A stretch of DNA of 64,000 nt from Psychroflexus planctonicus (GCF_014640195.1 NZ_BMGM01000004.1:211358-275357), one strand, 5' to 3'; shown: positions 26,938-36,266, counted from the first letter of the stretch. A program made the numbers and translations. Notes: generated by a model not told the origin, from the letters alone.

Positions 26938-27195
26938 TATTGAAATTGTACTGCAATTGAATCTGTCATTTCCGCACGAACTAAAGCGAGACGCGAAATT
27001 TGTTTGTTTTTGATAGCGATATTTCTGTTTACTTACTTTGCGTCTAGCGCATAACGAAAGTGACAACCTAAAAAGCGAAACTTTTCACTTTGTTTATCTA
27101 AAGGCTGGCAAAGGCAGGTTAAGCCTTCACATTATAAATACACAAAACTCTCCTTTCATCAAAAATTTAGTCATTTTTGTTGTGTGTCTATGTTG
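26938..27195. other. Non-coding stretch between the tRNA array and hepT
   Basis: No gene can be supported. It contains short AT-rich inverted elements, for example AAAGTG/CACTTT around 27058-27093, and a GC-richer piece (GACGCGAAATTTG ... TTTGCGTCTAGCGC) that looks like a dispersed intergenic repeat remnant. Confidence 0.45.
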
Positions 27196-27537
27196 CTAGT
27201 GCTTTCCCATCATGATCTGGATCTCTTTTTTCAATTCAGGTAGTTCTCGAACTATTATTGTCCAAATAACTTCGTCAGAAATGCTATCATATTCGTGAGC
27301 GATTCTATTTGGAGTTCCGATTATCTTTTGAGCGGTGTTTATTTGAAAATTAGATTCTTTGTGTTTAAATATTCGGTTTATTGCTTCTCCGATTATTTCA
27401 ATATTTCTTTCAACTGCTTTTTTTGTTTTTAAGTCTTTTTGATACTCAAAGAAATTTCTTTTTTCGGGTAAAAACTCAAATATTTCATCAATAGATTTAA
27501 TTATGTCTTCAAACCAAGCATTAATTCTATTGTCCAT
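27196..27537 (-). CDS. HepT-like protein (DUF86), toxin of a MntA/HepT pair, motif altered
   Basis: A 113-residue all-helical protein of the HepT/DUF86 family. In MntA/HepT systems HepT is a HEPN-fold toxin or ribonuclease and MntA is an antitoxin that AMPylates HepT near the RX4HXY site. Here the motif reads P76-N-R-I-A-H81-E-Y83, so the first arginine is proline (CCA where CGA would give Arg). The C-terminal SDEVIWTIIVRELPELKKEI is typical of the family. It overlaps the mntA-like gene by 11 bp. The changed motif may mean it has lost nuclease activity. Confidence 0.82.
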   Translation of the reverse strand: MDNRINAWFEDIIKSIDEIFEFLPEKRNFFEYQKDLKTKKAVERNIEIIGEAINRIFKHKESNFQINTAQKIIGTPNRIAHEYDSISDEVIWTIIVRELPELKKEIQIMMGKH

Positions 27538-27829
27538 AAATCAGAATTTTTGTGCTATCAAGCTCTTTTCTGAAAAATTGATTTTTTATTCCACGTTCTT
27601 CAATTAAGTCAATTTGTTGCTGAAATAATTTTTCTAAACTCTCTTTGAGTTGAAAATATAAGTCTGTGTATTTAAAAGGATCTGTTTCATCAAAATCAAC
27701 AACGAAGTCAATATCAGAATCATCTTTAAAATCATCACGAGTAACAGAGCCAAAAGCGGAAAAAGTCTTTACTTTGTATTGTTTACAAAGTTTCTTAATT
27801 CGATTAATATTTTTTTCAGATATTTTCAT
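27527..27829 (-). CDS. MntA-like nucleotidyltransferase antitoxin
   Basis: A 100-residue minimal nucleotidyltransferase. The signature GSx10DxD is intact: G27-S28 (SAFGSVTRDD), D39 and D41 (SDIDFVVDF), with the third acidic residue Asp74 in QIDLIEE. In studied pairs this enzyme neutralises HepT by AMPylation of the tyrosine in the RX4HXY motif. It is translated first and overlaps hepT, the usual order. Confidence 0.87.
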   Translation of the reverse strand: MKISEKNINRIKKLCKQYKVKTFSAFGSVTRDDFKDDSDIDFVVDFDETDPFKYTDLYFQLKESLEKLFQQQIDLIEERGIKNQFFRKELDSTKILIYGQ

Positions 27830-27952
27830 ACAACAAAAATACTCAAATTTTAGTTCAACTCATTCTTTGATTTTTTTTCAATATTAGCCACAGCTTTTTT
27901 ATAATAACAGCAAAGGTTATTTTGCGATGGTTACTGAAGAAAAAGAAACAAC

Positions 27953-29572
27953 CTATATCTTTATAAGCTTGTAAGTCTGCATACTTTTAGTATTAGCTTC
28001 TTTTATCAAATACACACCTGCAGACCAGTTACTGGTATTAATTGTGGTTTCTTGACTATTTAATTTAAGTTCGCTTATTTTTCTGCCTTGCATATTGTAA
28101 ACTTCTAATTTAGTTCCAAGGGCTTCAGATGAAGCGTGAATTTTGGTTGAATTTTCAGCAGGATTTGGAGCTATTCTAAGCTCGTTTTCTTTTTCAACAT
28201 CTATGCTGCTTAAACTACTTTCTTGGTAAACACGAACGTATTTAATATCCATACTACTTTCAGTAAATTCAGGAACAATGCTGGGTTGAATGGCAATGTT
28301 TAAAAGCAAAAATTGGTCTTCGTCAAATGGCCATGTGTTTTCGTCTTGTACATCAGGTTCATATACATAATGTACTTCATCGTCTACACTAAAAACCATA
28401 CGGTCAGGATACCAGTCTAAGGCGTAAACATGGTAATCTGTTGAAGCGGTTGGAATAACTTGTCCACCGTGATTAATTGTTCCGCCAAAGCTAGACGGTG
28501 TGTGCATTGCACTTTGAACAAAATTTTGGTTACTTCCCCAATGTTCCATAATATCAATCTCTCCGCATGCTGGCCAAGACGTGGTGCCAAATCCTTCATT
28601 ATCCCAATAGGTTCCTAACTCTTCTATGTTTTTGCCTAACATCCAAATTGCTGGCCAAGTTCCAACTCCTGTAGGTAATTTTACTTCAACTTCTACGCGA
28701 CCATAAGTAAAAGCAAATTTAGAATTCAGTCTGGCAGATGTGTAGTCTTTAGTAATTCCTTGGTCTGTAAAAGTTTCACTTTTTGCAACTATATGCAATT
28801 CTCCGTCACTTACATAAGAATTATCGGTTCTGTCTGTGTAATGCTGAACTTCACCATTAAACCAAGAGTTTCCATTTGGTAAAACAGTTTGATGATGCCA
28901 TTTTTCGGAATCTATCGCTCCGTCAGTATCAAATTCATCAGACCAAACCAATTCATCATAAACCGGATCATCTACTGGATTTTCATCATCAGACTCTTCT
29001 CCTTCAAAATAAAAATCATCGATATAAGCTAAGACTTCATCATTGTTATTTTCTCCATTTATTTGAAGTAAAACTCGGTTAAAATCATTTCTACTTAATG
29101 GGTTAGGTGAGTCTGAATTCAAATTGATGTAAGAATCATTTGCAAAATCGAAAATAATTTCCTGCCATTCATCTAAAACCAATGGTTTAACTATTTCAGT
29201 CTGAGTAGACCACGGAGCATTAATTTGGTTATTTTGTAGCTTAAGTGAAATTTGATTGGGTTGATTTCCAGTAATTTCATCTGAAGGAACATATATCTTT
29301 ATGGTAAAAGTTGTATTGCTTCCTAAATTAATATTTTCTGAAGAGTCAAAATATACATTGGCGTAACTTCCACCAGTATCGTGGTAGCTCATTACATTTT
29401 CTGATAAATTGATTGATTCTTGATATGGATTTAAAATGGGTTCTATAATCTCGCAATCATCACCTATCCAACTTGAAATTGTGCTGTTTCCATCAAAATT
29501 GTCTTCTAATAATTGTGCATTAATTGAAATGGATAGTAGTAAACTAACTAATAAAATTATAATCTTGTTCAT
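27953..29572 (-). CDS. Secreted GH16 beta-glucanase (laminarinase-like) with T9SS sorting domain
   Basis: A 539-residue secreted enzyme. A signal peptide (cleaved near INAQ) is followed by a carbohydrate-binding-like beta-sandwich (about 22-190), a short acidic linker, a GH16 catalytic domain (about 205-450) and a type A T9SS sorting domain (about 462-539, with APNPAENS and SAGVYLIK). The GH16 motif is E338-I-D340-I-M-E343, nucleophile and acid/base included. GH16 enzymes of this shape cut beta-1,3/1,4 glucans such as algal laminarin; substrate is inferred. The gene stands alone, without a susCD pair. Confidence 0.88.
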   Translation of the reverse strand: MNKIIILLVSLLLSISINAQLLEDNFDGNSTISSWIGDDCEIIEPILNPYQESINLSENVMSYHDTGGSYANVYFDSSENINLGSNTTFTIKIYVPSDEITGNQPNQISLKLQNNQINAPWSTQTEIVKPLVLDEWQEIIFDFANDSYINLNSDSPNPLSRNDFNRVLLQINGENNNDEVLAYIDDFYFEGEESDDENPVDDPVYDELVWSDEFDTDGAIDSEKWHHQTVLPNGNSWFNGEVQHYTDRTDNSYVSDGELHIVAKSETFTDQGITKDYTSARLNSKFAFTYGRVEVEVKLPTGVGTWPAIWMLGKNIEELGTYWDNEGFGTTSWPACGEIDIMEHWGSNQNFVQSAMHTPSSFGGTINHGGQVIPTASTDYHVYALDWYPDRMVFSVDDEVHYVYEPDVQDENTWPFDEDQFLLLNIAIQPSIVPEFTESSMDIKYVRVYQESSLSSIDVEKENELRIAPNPAENSTKIHASSEALGTKLEVYNMQGRKISELKLNSQETTINTSNWSAGVYLIKEANTKSMQTYKLIKI

Positions 29573-29815
29573 GAATTTTTTTTCCGAATATAAAGGTTTG
29601 TCTTATTTGTCGCAAATCAATACTCTTAAACTATTGTTGTGTTGTAGTGATGTAGGGTTTTTATCCTTAAAGCCTAGAATAGTGTAGTTGATTAATCTAT
29701 ACACTGATCTTAGTTGATAAGCAATATCAATTGTTAAAATATATTAAATAGTAAAAGCTTATAGCTTTATAAAAAATGATAAGAATTTATTAGCATCTCA
29801 ATCTTATCTATTAGC

Positions 29816-29823
29816 TATTTTTG
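29816..29823 (+). promoter_or_regulatory. -7 box (TATTTTTG) of the peroxiredoxin operon
   Basis: TATTTTTG matches TAnnTTTG and lies 26 bp before the peroxiredoxin start codon. No convincing -33 element is visible. The remaining gap 29573-29815 holds no gene that I can support. Confidence 0.5.
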
Positions 29824-29849
29824 CAACTAATAATTTAAAACAATAAACT

Positions 29850-30488
29850 ATGTCAATTGTAGGTAAAACCTTTCCAGATTTAACAGTAGACGCCATGAAT
29901 GAAATGGGCGATACTTTCAAAATTAATGTATTAGAAGAAGCAAAGAAAAACAACAAGAAAGTATTGTTGTTTTGGTATCCAAAAGATTTTACTTATGTGT
30001 GTCCAACAGAGTTACATGCATTTGAAGAAGCAAAAGCAGAATTAGAGAAGCGTGGTGTAATTGTAATTGGTGCATCTTGCGACACTCCAGAAGTTCATTT
30101 TGCTTGGTTAAATACTCCTAAAGATGATGGTGGTATTGAAGGTGTAACGTATCCAATTCTTGCTGATAGCAATAGAAATTTAAGTAGAAAATTAGGAATT
30201 CTTGATATTACCAACGAGCGTTACGATGATGAAACAGGAGATTATCTAGTAGATGGTGATAATGTAACTTACAGAGCTACTTACTTAATAGATGAAGATG
30301 GTTTGGTATTTCACGAAGGTATAAACTTTATGCCAGTGGGAAGAAACGTTCAAGAATTTATAAGAATGATCGATGCTTACACTCACGTTCAAAAACACGG
30401 TGAAGTATGTCCAGCAAACTGGGAAGAAGGAAAAGATGCTATGAAAGCAGACCGCAAAGGAGTTGCATCTTACTTAGCAACTAAATAA
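29850..30488 (+). CDS. 2-Cys peroxiredoxin (AhpC/Prx1 type)
   Basis: A 212-residue peroxidase that reduces hydrogen peroxide and organic peroxides. The peroxidatic cysteine is Cys51 in FTYVCPTE and the resolving cysteine is Cys187 in GEVCPANW. The active-site Arg region (LGILDITNERYDD) and a C-terminal KADRKGVASYL tail are present. The following thioredoxin gene is its probable electron donor. The dimeric or decameric form cannot be told by sight. Confidence 0.93.
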   Translation: MSIVGKTFPDLTVDAMNEMGDTFKINVLEEAKKNNKKVLLFWYPKDFTYVCPTELHAFEEAKAELEKRGVIVIGASCDTPEVHFAWLNTPKDDGGIEGVTYPILADSNRNLSRKLGILDITNERYDDETGDYLVDGDNVTYRATYLIDEDGLVFHEGINFMPVGRNVQEFIRMIDAYTHVQKHGEVCPANWEEGKDAMKADRKGVASYLATK

Positions 30489-30502
30489 AATAAAAAAGAG
30501 TT

Positions 30503-30524
30503 CATGCAAGTTTGCGCTTGCATG
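30503..30524 (+). other. Intercistronic hairpin between peroxiredoxin and thioredoxin
   Basis: A perfect 8-bp stem (CATGCAAG at 30503-30510, CTTGCATG at 30517-30524) with a 6-nt loop. No T tract follows, so it is more likely an RNA-processing or stability element than a terminator. Confidence 0.55.
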
Positions 30525-30548
30525 AGCAACAATTTTAAATTGAAAATT

Positions 30549-30863
30549 ATGTTCCAAGAATTAAAAGAAGATACTTTAAAAGAAGTAGTAGATAGCAACG
30601 ATAAAGTAGTAGTACAATATGCTGCAAGTTGGTGTGGAAATTGTAGATTAATGAAGCCAAAATTTAAAAAATTGGCTGGTGAAAATGAGACAATTCCATT
30701 TATATTAATCGATGCTGAAAAAAATCCAGAATCTAGAAAATTAGCAAACGTGAACAATTTACCCACTTTTGCCATTTTTGAAAATGGAGAATTTAAAAAT
30801 CAAGTACAGACAAATAAATTTGAATCTTTAAAAGAATTAGTAGATGAAGTTACCAGTAATTAA
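30549..30863 (+). CDS. Thioredoxin-family protein
   Basis: A 104-residue thioredoxin with active site W28-C29-G-N-C32 (AASWCGNCRLMKP) and cis-proline in NLPTFAIFENG. I start at the ATG at 30549; an upstream in-frame ATG at 30504 lies inside the hairpin and adds a non-conserved extension. The CGNC centre differs from the classic CGPC and is expected to change the redox potential. The gene lies between the peroxiredoxin and a small conserved gene, with a 20-bp overlap with the latter. Confidence 0.88.
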   Translation: MFQELKEDTLKEVVDSNDKVVVQYAASWCGNCRLMKPKFKKLAGENETIPFILIDAEKNPESRKLANVNNLPTFAIFENGEFKNQVQTNKFESLKELVDEVTSN

Positions 30864-31092
30864 ACATTTGCAGAAAAACAATGATGTTGAAAAGCTAAAT
30901 CATACTATGGAAGTTTTAGAGTCTTTTTGCGAACATCGTTCTGTTAAAGAGAATGAAATGGATGTAGTAGGTGAGCTAATTACAAATTTAGCAGGTGCTG
31001 TTGAAATGGATAAACTGATACAAGAAGGCATGTCTGAAAAAGATGCAGCAAATACCTTTGCAAAACGCGTGTTAGGTTCTATAGATCAGTAG
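30844..31092 (+). CDS. Small conserved protein linked to thioredoxin (DUF6952-like)
   Basis: An 82-residue soluble helical protein (MKLPVIKHLQKNNDVEKLNH, then VVGELITNLAGAVEMDKLIQEG). I recognise it as a protein found after thioredoxin genes in Bacteroidetes, in the style of DUF6952, but the family name is from memory. The start overlaps the thioredoxin gene by 20 bp, a strong sign of translational coupling. Function unknown; a role with the peroxiredoxin/thioredoxin pair is likely from position alone. Confidence 0.72.
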   Translation: MKLPVIKHLQKNNDVEKLNHTMEVLESFCEHRSVKENEMDVVGELITNLAGAVEMDKLIQEGMSEKDAANTFAKRVLGSIDQ

Positions 31093-31211
31093 CCAAAACC
31101 ACAATTTAATATTATTAGATTAGCCTTTATAATTTCGATTGTTTCCTATTTTTCATGATTGTTTTAGGTTGAGTGTTTACAATAACAATTGAATTATAAG
31201 GGCTTTTATAT

Positions 31212-31250
31212 AAAAAAGGCTATAACTTAGTTTAAGTTATAGCCTTTTTT
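31212..31250. terminator. Bidirectional terminator
   Basis: A 17-bp perfect stem (AAAAAAGGCTATAACTT at 31212-31228 with its complement at 31234-31250) and a 5-nt loop. The A-run on one side and T-run on the other fit termination of both the peroxiredoxin operon and the convergent panB. Confidence 0.85.
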
Positions 31251-31281
31251 GTTTTGGTAATTTTAAAAAATAATTGGCAAG

Positions 31282-32100
31282 TTAATACTGCTCATTTTCA
31301 TTTGGAAAATCTCCAGACTTTACATCTTTATTGTAATCTTGGATGGCTTTGGTCATAATAGTGTTTAAGTCTGCATAACGTCTTAAAAAACGCGGATTAA
31401 ATTCATGATCCATGCCCAGCATATCATGAATTACTAAGACTTGTCCATCAACACCATTTCCAGCGCCAATCCCAATAACAGGAATGCTAATGCTTTTAGC
31501 TACTTCTTCGGCAAGTTTGGCAGGCACTTTTTCTAACACCAATGCAAAACAGCCTAATTTTTCTAGTAATAAAGCGTCTTCTTTAAGTTTTTCTGCTTCG
31601 GCTTCTTCCTTTGCTCGGACGGTGTAGGTTCCAAATTTGTAAATAGATTGCGGCGTTAAACCCAAATGTCCCATCACAGGAATTCCTGCTTTTAAAATTC
31701 GTTTTATAGAATCTTTAATTTCACTACCGCCTTCTAATTTTACTGCATGAGCTCCGCTTTCTTTCATTATTCTAATTGCAGAACGCAGAGCTTCTTTGGG
31801 GTCACTTTGGTAGCTTCCAAAAGGTAAATCTACTACTACTAAAGAACGGTTTATGGCTCGTACAACATTTGTTGCATGATAAATCATATGGTCTAAAGTA
31901 ATGGGCAAAGTAGTTTCATGTCCTGCCATTACATTAGATGCAGAATCGCCAACTAAAATTACATCTATTCCGGCTTGGTCCACTATTTTGGCCATGGTAA
32001 AATCGTACGAAGTTAGCATCGATATGCGTTCGTTATTCGCTTTCATATCTACTAAAGATTTTACGGTAATTCTTTTATATTGTTTCTTGGCTACAGACAT
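31282..32100 (-). CDS. panB: 3-methyl-2-oxobutanoate hydroxymethyltransferase
   Basis: A 272-residue TIM-barrel enzyme that adds a hydroxymethyl group from methylene-tetrahydrofolate to 2-oxoisovalerate, the first committed step to pantothenate and coenzyme A. Conserved segments: [30 protein letters not shown] (in parts; metal site), [32 protein letters not shown], and [23 protein letters not shown] (in parts). Length normal. It appears to be transcribed alone. Confidence 0.95.
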   Translation of the reverse strand: MSVAKKQYKRITVKSLVDMKANNERISMLTSYDFTMAKIVDQAGIDVILVGDSASNVMAGHETTLPITLDHMIYHATNVVRAINRSLVVVDLPFGSYQSDPKEALRSAIRIMKESGAHAVKLEGGSEIKDSIKRILKAGIPVMGHLGLTPQSIYKFGTYTVRAKEEAEAEKLKEDALLLEKLGCFALVLEKVPAKLAEEVAKSISIPVIGIGAGNGVDGQVLVIHDMLGMDHEFNPRFLRRYADLNTIMTKAIQDYNKDVKSGDFPNENEQY

Positions 32101-32210
32101 GTTATATTGTTTTTTGACAAAGGTAGGATTTTAAGACGAATTGAAAATTAAAGCGCTGGCTCTATCGTAATCAATTCAATTTGTTATTTACCTTGAAGCT
32201 TTGTTATAGA

Positions 32211-33476
32211 TTATTTTTTTAATTTGATGTGTAAGTCTTTTCCGGTTGGATACTCAAAAACTTCTAATTTAAAATAAGGAATACTGGCTAAAATATGATC
32301 AAAAATATCGGCCATAATGTGTTCGTAATTTTTCCAAATTTTATCTTGGCTAAAAGCATAAATCTCTAAGGGAATTCCGTTTGGAGTAGGAGCTAACTGA
32401 CGGCTCATGACCATCATATCTTTGTTAACAGCTGGATTTTGTTTTAAATATTCGTCTACATATTTCCTAAACAAACCAAAATTGGTTAGATTTCTTCCGT
32501 TAATCAATACAGACTTGTCTGCGTTTAGGCGTTCATTATGCGAATTGATTTCAGAAGAACGTTTGTTTACATAATCTGATATCAATTGTATATTTTTAAA
32601 TTCACTTATTTCATCAGGATTTAAAAATTGAATTGAACTAGCTTTAATTAAAACGGCACGTTTAATTCTTCTTCCACCAGATTGACTCATCCCACGCCAG
32701 TTTTTAAACGAATCTGAAATCAAATAATAAGTTGGAATTGTAGTTATGGTATTGTCAAAATTTCGGACTTTAACCGAAGCTAAATTAATTTCAAAAACAT
32801 CTCCATCTGCACCATATTTTTCCATTGTAATCCAATCGCCAAGTCTTACAGTATCGTTCACAGAAACTTGAATACTGGCTACAAAACCCAAAATGGTATC
32901 TTTAAATACCAAAAGCAAAACCGCAGAAAGTGCACCTAAGCCCGTAAATAATTTAGTTAACGAACGATCGGTGATTATGCTGAATATAATTACAATTCCA
33001 ATTAACCAAACAACAATCATAAATACCTGTATGTAACTTTCAACAGGCTTGTCTTTAAGCGATTCTATGGTTTTTAAGAAATCCTTAAATGTGAGTAAAA
33101 TGCTTCTTAATAAGGTAATTACAAAAACTACGGTTAGTAATCCAACTAATTTTTCAGCGTAGACTTCAAAGCTTGGAAAATCTACTAGTATAAAAGGGAT
33201 TAGGAAGGATATAAAATTTACGGTTAGTAAATTAGATAGGTGTAAAAAGGTTTTGTTTTTTACTAGAAAATCATCGAATTGTGTTTTAGATTTTGAAGCA
33301 AGTCGGTGGACTACATTTTCAGAAAAAACCCTGAGTACTTTATAAATAACATATGCCAAAAGTAATGTTACTACAACATTAATCAACAAATTTAAATAAA
33401 TAGCTAGTTGCTCTTGAAGCTCAAATTCTTCTTTAAATAAGCGATAAAAATAGCGCGTTAGTACTTTGGTTTCCAT
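32211..33476 (-). CDS. Mechanosensitive channel of the MscS family (YbdG-like)
   Basis: A 421-residue membrane protein. Five hydrophobic segments lie in the N-terminal ~200 residues. They are followed by the pore-lining helix and MscS beta-domain signature (GLGALSAVLLLVFKDTILGFVASIQV in parts, then VRLGDWITMEKYGADGDVFEINLASVKVRNFDNTITTIP in parts). The C-terminal domain is larger than in MscS, as in YbdG, and ends FEYPTGKDLHIKLKK. Such channels open when membrane tension rises on osmotic down-shock. It stands alone. Confidence 0.9.
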   Translation of the reverse strand: METKVLTRYFYRLFKEEFELQEQLAIYLNLLINVVVTLLLAYVIYKVLRVFSENVVHRLASKSKTQFDDFLVKNKTFLHLSNLLTVNFISFLIPFILVDFPSFEVYAEKLVGLLTVVFVITLLRSILLTFKDFLKTIESLKDKPVESYIQVFMIVVWLIGIVIIFSIITDRSLTKLFTGLGALSAVLLLVFKDTILGFVASIQVSVNDTVRLGDWITMEKYGADGDVFEINLASVKVRNFDNTITTIPTYYLISDSFKNWRGMSQSGGRRIKRAVLIKASSIQFLNPDEISEFKNIQLISDYVNKRSSEINSHNERLNADKSVLINGRNLTNFGLFRKYVDEYLKQNPAVNKDMMVMSRQLAPTPNGIPLEIYAFSQDKIWKNYEHIMADIFDHILASIPYFKLEVFEYPTGKDLHIKLKK

Positions 33477-33546
33477 TTAAAGATTTTTTTCAAAAATAGC
33501 AAAGTTAGTTTGATATTAAGCGAATACCTGAAGAAGTATATTTTTA

Positions 33547-34485
33547 TTAAAAAGCAGATTTTTCTACTCCAAACTGCAATAATTTTTGTTGAATGCTTTT
33601 TAAGACTTTTAATAAACCACCTGGCAATTTCAATAAAAACAACTGTTTTTTAGATAAACTATTTTCATTAAGTTCTTGCTGTGCAACTTTCCAAGTAGAG
33701 TCGCCATGCATTTTTGCTCTCAACACAATCGAAAACCGGTTTAGGTCTAAGTATTTTTGTAGAGCAGGATTTTTTTCAGCTTGATGTTGATATGCATTTA
33801 TAAACGTCAACCTTTCTTTAAATCGGGGTGTTTTGGAAATGTTATTTTCTGAAGATACATAGTAGGTGAAAGTTGATTTGGGATTGAAAACTATTTTTTT
33901 TTGAAGCCCAATTCTAATGAATAAATCGGTATCCTGTCCTGAATAAATAGCTTCGTTAAATCCGCCAATTTGCTTAAAAAAATCTTTTTTAATAAGCATT
34001 CCAGAAGTAATTAGCAAGCTGTGTTTTGTGCTATTTTCAAAATACGACAGAGGCTTCATTTTGGAATCCAATTCAAAACTATATTGAGCAGTAGTTGTTT
34101 TATTATGTTCTTTAATTATGCTAGGTTTAGAAGAAAAAACAACTTCGTCAGGAAATAATTGCACAGCTTTATAAAACTCGCTTAAATGATTTTCTTTCCA
34201 AAAATCATCTGCATCTAAAAAGGCAATCCAATGGCTTGTTGCAATTTCTACACCGCGATTTCTAGCATAGGCAGCACCTTTGTTTTGTTGCTGTTCTAAA
34301 ACAACTCTATTGTCTTTGAAATTGTTTATTTTTTCAATAGAATCATCTGTCGATCCATCATCGACAATAATCAATTCAAAGTTTTTAAAATCTTGTTGAA
34401 GAACGCTCTCTACGCAAGCTTCAATAAAATTTGCTTTATTATGCAAAGGAATAACCACTGAAAAAAAAGGATTTAGCTTACTCAT
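33547..34485 (-). CDS. Family 2 glycosyltransferase
   Basis: A 312-residue GT-A fold enzyme. The nucleotide-sugar binding part is FSVVIPLHNKANFIEACVESVL with IVDDGSTDDS, and the metal-binding DxD is in WIAFLDADDFW. A QDTDLFIRIG segment carries the catalytic-base region. The C-terminus is basic and not hydrophobic enough for a clear membrane anchor. The start at 34485 overlaps the end of the preceding glycosyltransferase gene by 8 bp, so the two are coupled. Target glycan unknown. Confidence 0.88.
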   Translation of the reverse strand: MSKLNPFFSVVIPLHNKANFIEACVESVLQQDFKNFELIIVDDGSTDDSIEKINNFKDNRVVLEQQQNKGAAYARNRGVEIATSHWIAFLDADDFWKENHLSEFYKAVQLFPDEVVFSSKPSIIKEHNKTTTAQYSFELDSKMKPLSYFENSTKHSLLITSGMLIKKDFFKQIGGFNEAIYSGQDTDLFIRIGLQKKIVFNPKSTFTYYVSSENNISKTPRFKERLTFINAYQHQAEKNPALQKYLDLNRFSIVLRAKMHGDSTWKVAQQELNENSLSKKQLFLLKLPGGLLKVLKSIQQKLLQFGVEKSAF

Positions 34486-35389
34486 TTTCAATTGATTTGA
34501 GTTCCTTTAAATAACAAAAATAGAGCATTCGGTATACGTCAAACCAAAAAAGGCTGGGTGATTTTCCTGTAATTTGTTTACATAAAATAACGTGAAAAAG
34601 TTTGTAAAGCCATTTACATAAATTAAGCAATCTTAACTTTTTTAGTTTTAAATAGGCTTTTTGGATGGGTCTAAAATCTTTTGAAATTAAATTTTTATCT
34701 TCTAACAAAATCAAGCTTTTCCAAGCATCTTTGGTTTTGGAAAGAAAAACGGAATTGGTTTCTAAACCCAAATGAAATACTGGATTATTGATGTGAAGTA
34801 CATTTGCATTTGCTTTCTTCAATTGGTAAGCCAATAAAATATCTAAACCGTAAATGTGTTCTAAAACGGTGCTGTGCTTTAAAAAAACTGATTTTTTAAT
34901 ACAAATTGCTCCAGTTACCAAACTTCTATATTTATTTTCTGTTCGGGCTATTAAATTTTGTTCTTCTCTGGCTTTCCCATATTTCCATCGGAGTAGATAA
35001 TTCTTGTCTTTAGGCTTTTCTTGATACGCAATTCCACCAAAAATTACATCTAATTCGTTATTTTTCTGAATTGCTTCAACGTAGTTGCTAATATAGTTTT
35101 TTTGCTGAGGAAATACGTCCGCATCTAGAAAAAGCAACCAGTTATTTTTGGCTTCATCAGCCAATTTTATTCGCGTTTTTTCCCTGCCTAAATTGCTTTG
35201 GTTTTGTATAATATGAACATTGGTGAATTCTTCAAATTTTGTGTAAGTTTCAGTTATATGTGCTAGAGTAGAAGCATCATCGCCAATAATAATTTCAATT
35301 TGAGCATTTAGTTTTTCAATTTCATCTACTAAGCTGTAAACCAAATTTTGGCATTGATCGTTGAAATTAGGTATGAGTATGCTTAACAA
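34478..35389 (-). CDS. Family 2 glycosyltransferase
   Basis: A 303-residue enzyme with the GT2 opening MLSILIPNFNDQCQNLVYSLVDEI in parts, IIGDDAST, and the DxD in WLLFLDADVFP. GLDILLAYQLKKA marks the acceptor side. Two glycosyltransferases in tandem suggest a small glycan-modification unit, possibly of lipopolysaccharide or surface protein glycan, together with the divergent 2OG oxygenase and the later glycosyltransferase and FkbM genes. Confidence 0.87.
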   Translation of the reverse strand: MLSILIPNFNDQCQNLVYSLVDEIEKLNAQIEIIIGDDASTLAHITETYTKFEEFTNVHIIQNQSNLGREKTRIKLADEAKNNWLLFLDADVFPQQKNYISNYVEAIQKNNELDVIFGGIAYQEKPKDKNYLLRWKYGKAREEQNLIARTENKYRSLVTGAICIKKSVFLKHSTVLEHIYGLDILLAYQLKKANANVLHINNPVFHLGLETNSVFLSKTKDAWKSLILLEDKNLISKDFRPIQKAYLKLKKLRLLNLCKWLYKLFHVILCKQITGKSPSLFWFDVYRMLYFCYLKELKSIENE

Positions 35390-35444
35390 TTTCAGATTTT
35401 TACTAACTTTACAAAGTTAGTTAATTAATTTCATCCATTTTGTT

Positions 35445-36266
35445 ATGAACCGAAGGCAAATTGCAGACCAAATCTATAAACATCTTTTAGCACATAAACA
35501 GCAACTTCAATTTGAATTTGAACAGAACAAAGATGCCATCCCTTATTTTTTTTTAGACGAATTGTTACCTGATGAGCTCGCACTTCAACTTTTTAATTAT
35601 TTTCCAAAAGTGAATGAAATGATGCACAAAAATAGCATCCGTGAAAATAAATATGTAGGCTTTGAGATGAATAAGTACAACTCGCTTTTAGAAGAATGTA
35701 TTTATGCCTTTCAAGAACCAAAAGTGGTTAAATTAATTTCAGACATTTGTAACATACAAGAAGCATTGCCTGATAAAAATTTATATGCAGGCGGTCTTTC
35801 AAGTATGGGTGAAAACCAATTTTTAAATCCACATTTAGACAATTCTCATGATAAAGACCGAAAACTTTGGCGTGTTTTAAATTTACTTTATTATGTAACT
35901 CCTTCTTGGGAAGTTAGTTATGGTGGTAATTTAGAACTATGGCCAAATGGTTTAAAGGGAGAACCCATAACTATTCACTCTAAATTTAATCGTTTAGTAG
36001 TAATGGCAACGCATCAAGAATCCTTGCATTCAGTTTCTCCAGTAAAATATATTGGTTTTAGATGTTGTATTTCTAACTATTATTTTTCAAAAAAACCTTT
36101 TAGTTTAAATGATGAATTTCATGTAACATCTTTCCGCGGCAGACCAAATGAAATGCTAAAAGATAAAATCTTACAACTAGACAGTTGGATACGAATGGGA
36201 ATCAGGAAAATTTTCAGAAAAGGAATTGTAGAAAATCCTCACGTTTATAAAAAAGACGAAGATTAA
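35445..36266 (+). CDS. 2-oxoglutarate/Fe(II)-dependent oxygenase (prolyl 4-hydroxylase-like)
   Basis: A 273-residue protein with a double-stranded beta-helix core. The iron ligands are readable as HLDNSHD (His-x-Asp) and the later histidine in QESLHSVSPV, with a following Arg for 2-oxoglutarate (FRCCIS). YGGNLELWPN matches the P4Hc family loop. Such bacterial proteins hydroxylate peptides, sugars or small metabolites; the substrate here is not known. It diverges from the two glycosyltransferase genes and overlaps the convergent ftsE by 4 bp. Confidence 0.85.
   Translation: MNRRQIADQIYKHLLAHKQQLQFEFEQNKDAIPYFFLDELLPDELALQLFNYFPKVNEMMHKNSIRENKYVGFEMNKYNSLLEECIYAFQEPKVVKLISDICNIQEALPDKNLYAGGLSSMGENQFLNPHLDNSHDKDRKLWRVLNLLYYVTPSWEVSYGGNLELWPNGLKGEPITIHSKFNRLVVMATHQESLHSVSPVKYIGFRCCISNYYFSKKPFSLNDEFHVTSFRGRPNEMLKDKILQLDSWIRMGIRKIFRKGIVENPHVYKKDED

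Noticed and set aside
26509..26960. Long open frames on both strands across the tRNA array
   Set aside because: They arise from the 111-bp tandem repeat, which keeps frame because 111 is a multiple of three, and cover the tRNA and terminators. The translated text is just the repeat.
27953..29572. A laminarin utilisation locus (PUL)
   Set aside because: Only the single GH16 gene is present; no susC/susD pair, regulator or other glycoside hydrolase is nearby.
30504..30548. Longer N-terminus of thioredoxin
   Set aside because: The upstream ATG is inside a perfect hairpin, and the extra 15 residues are not thioredoxin-like.
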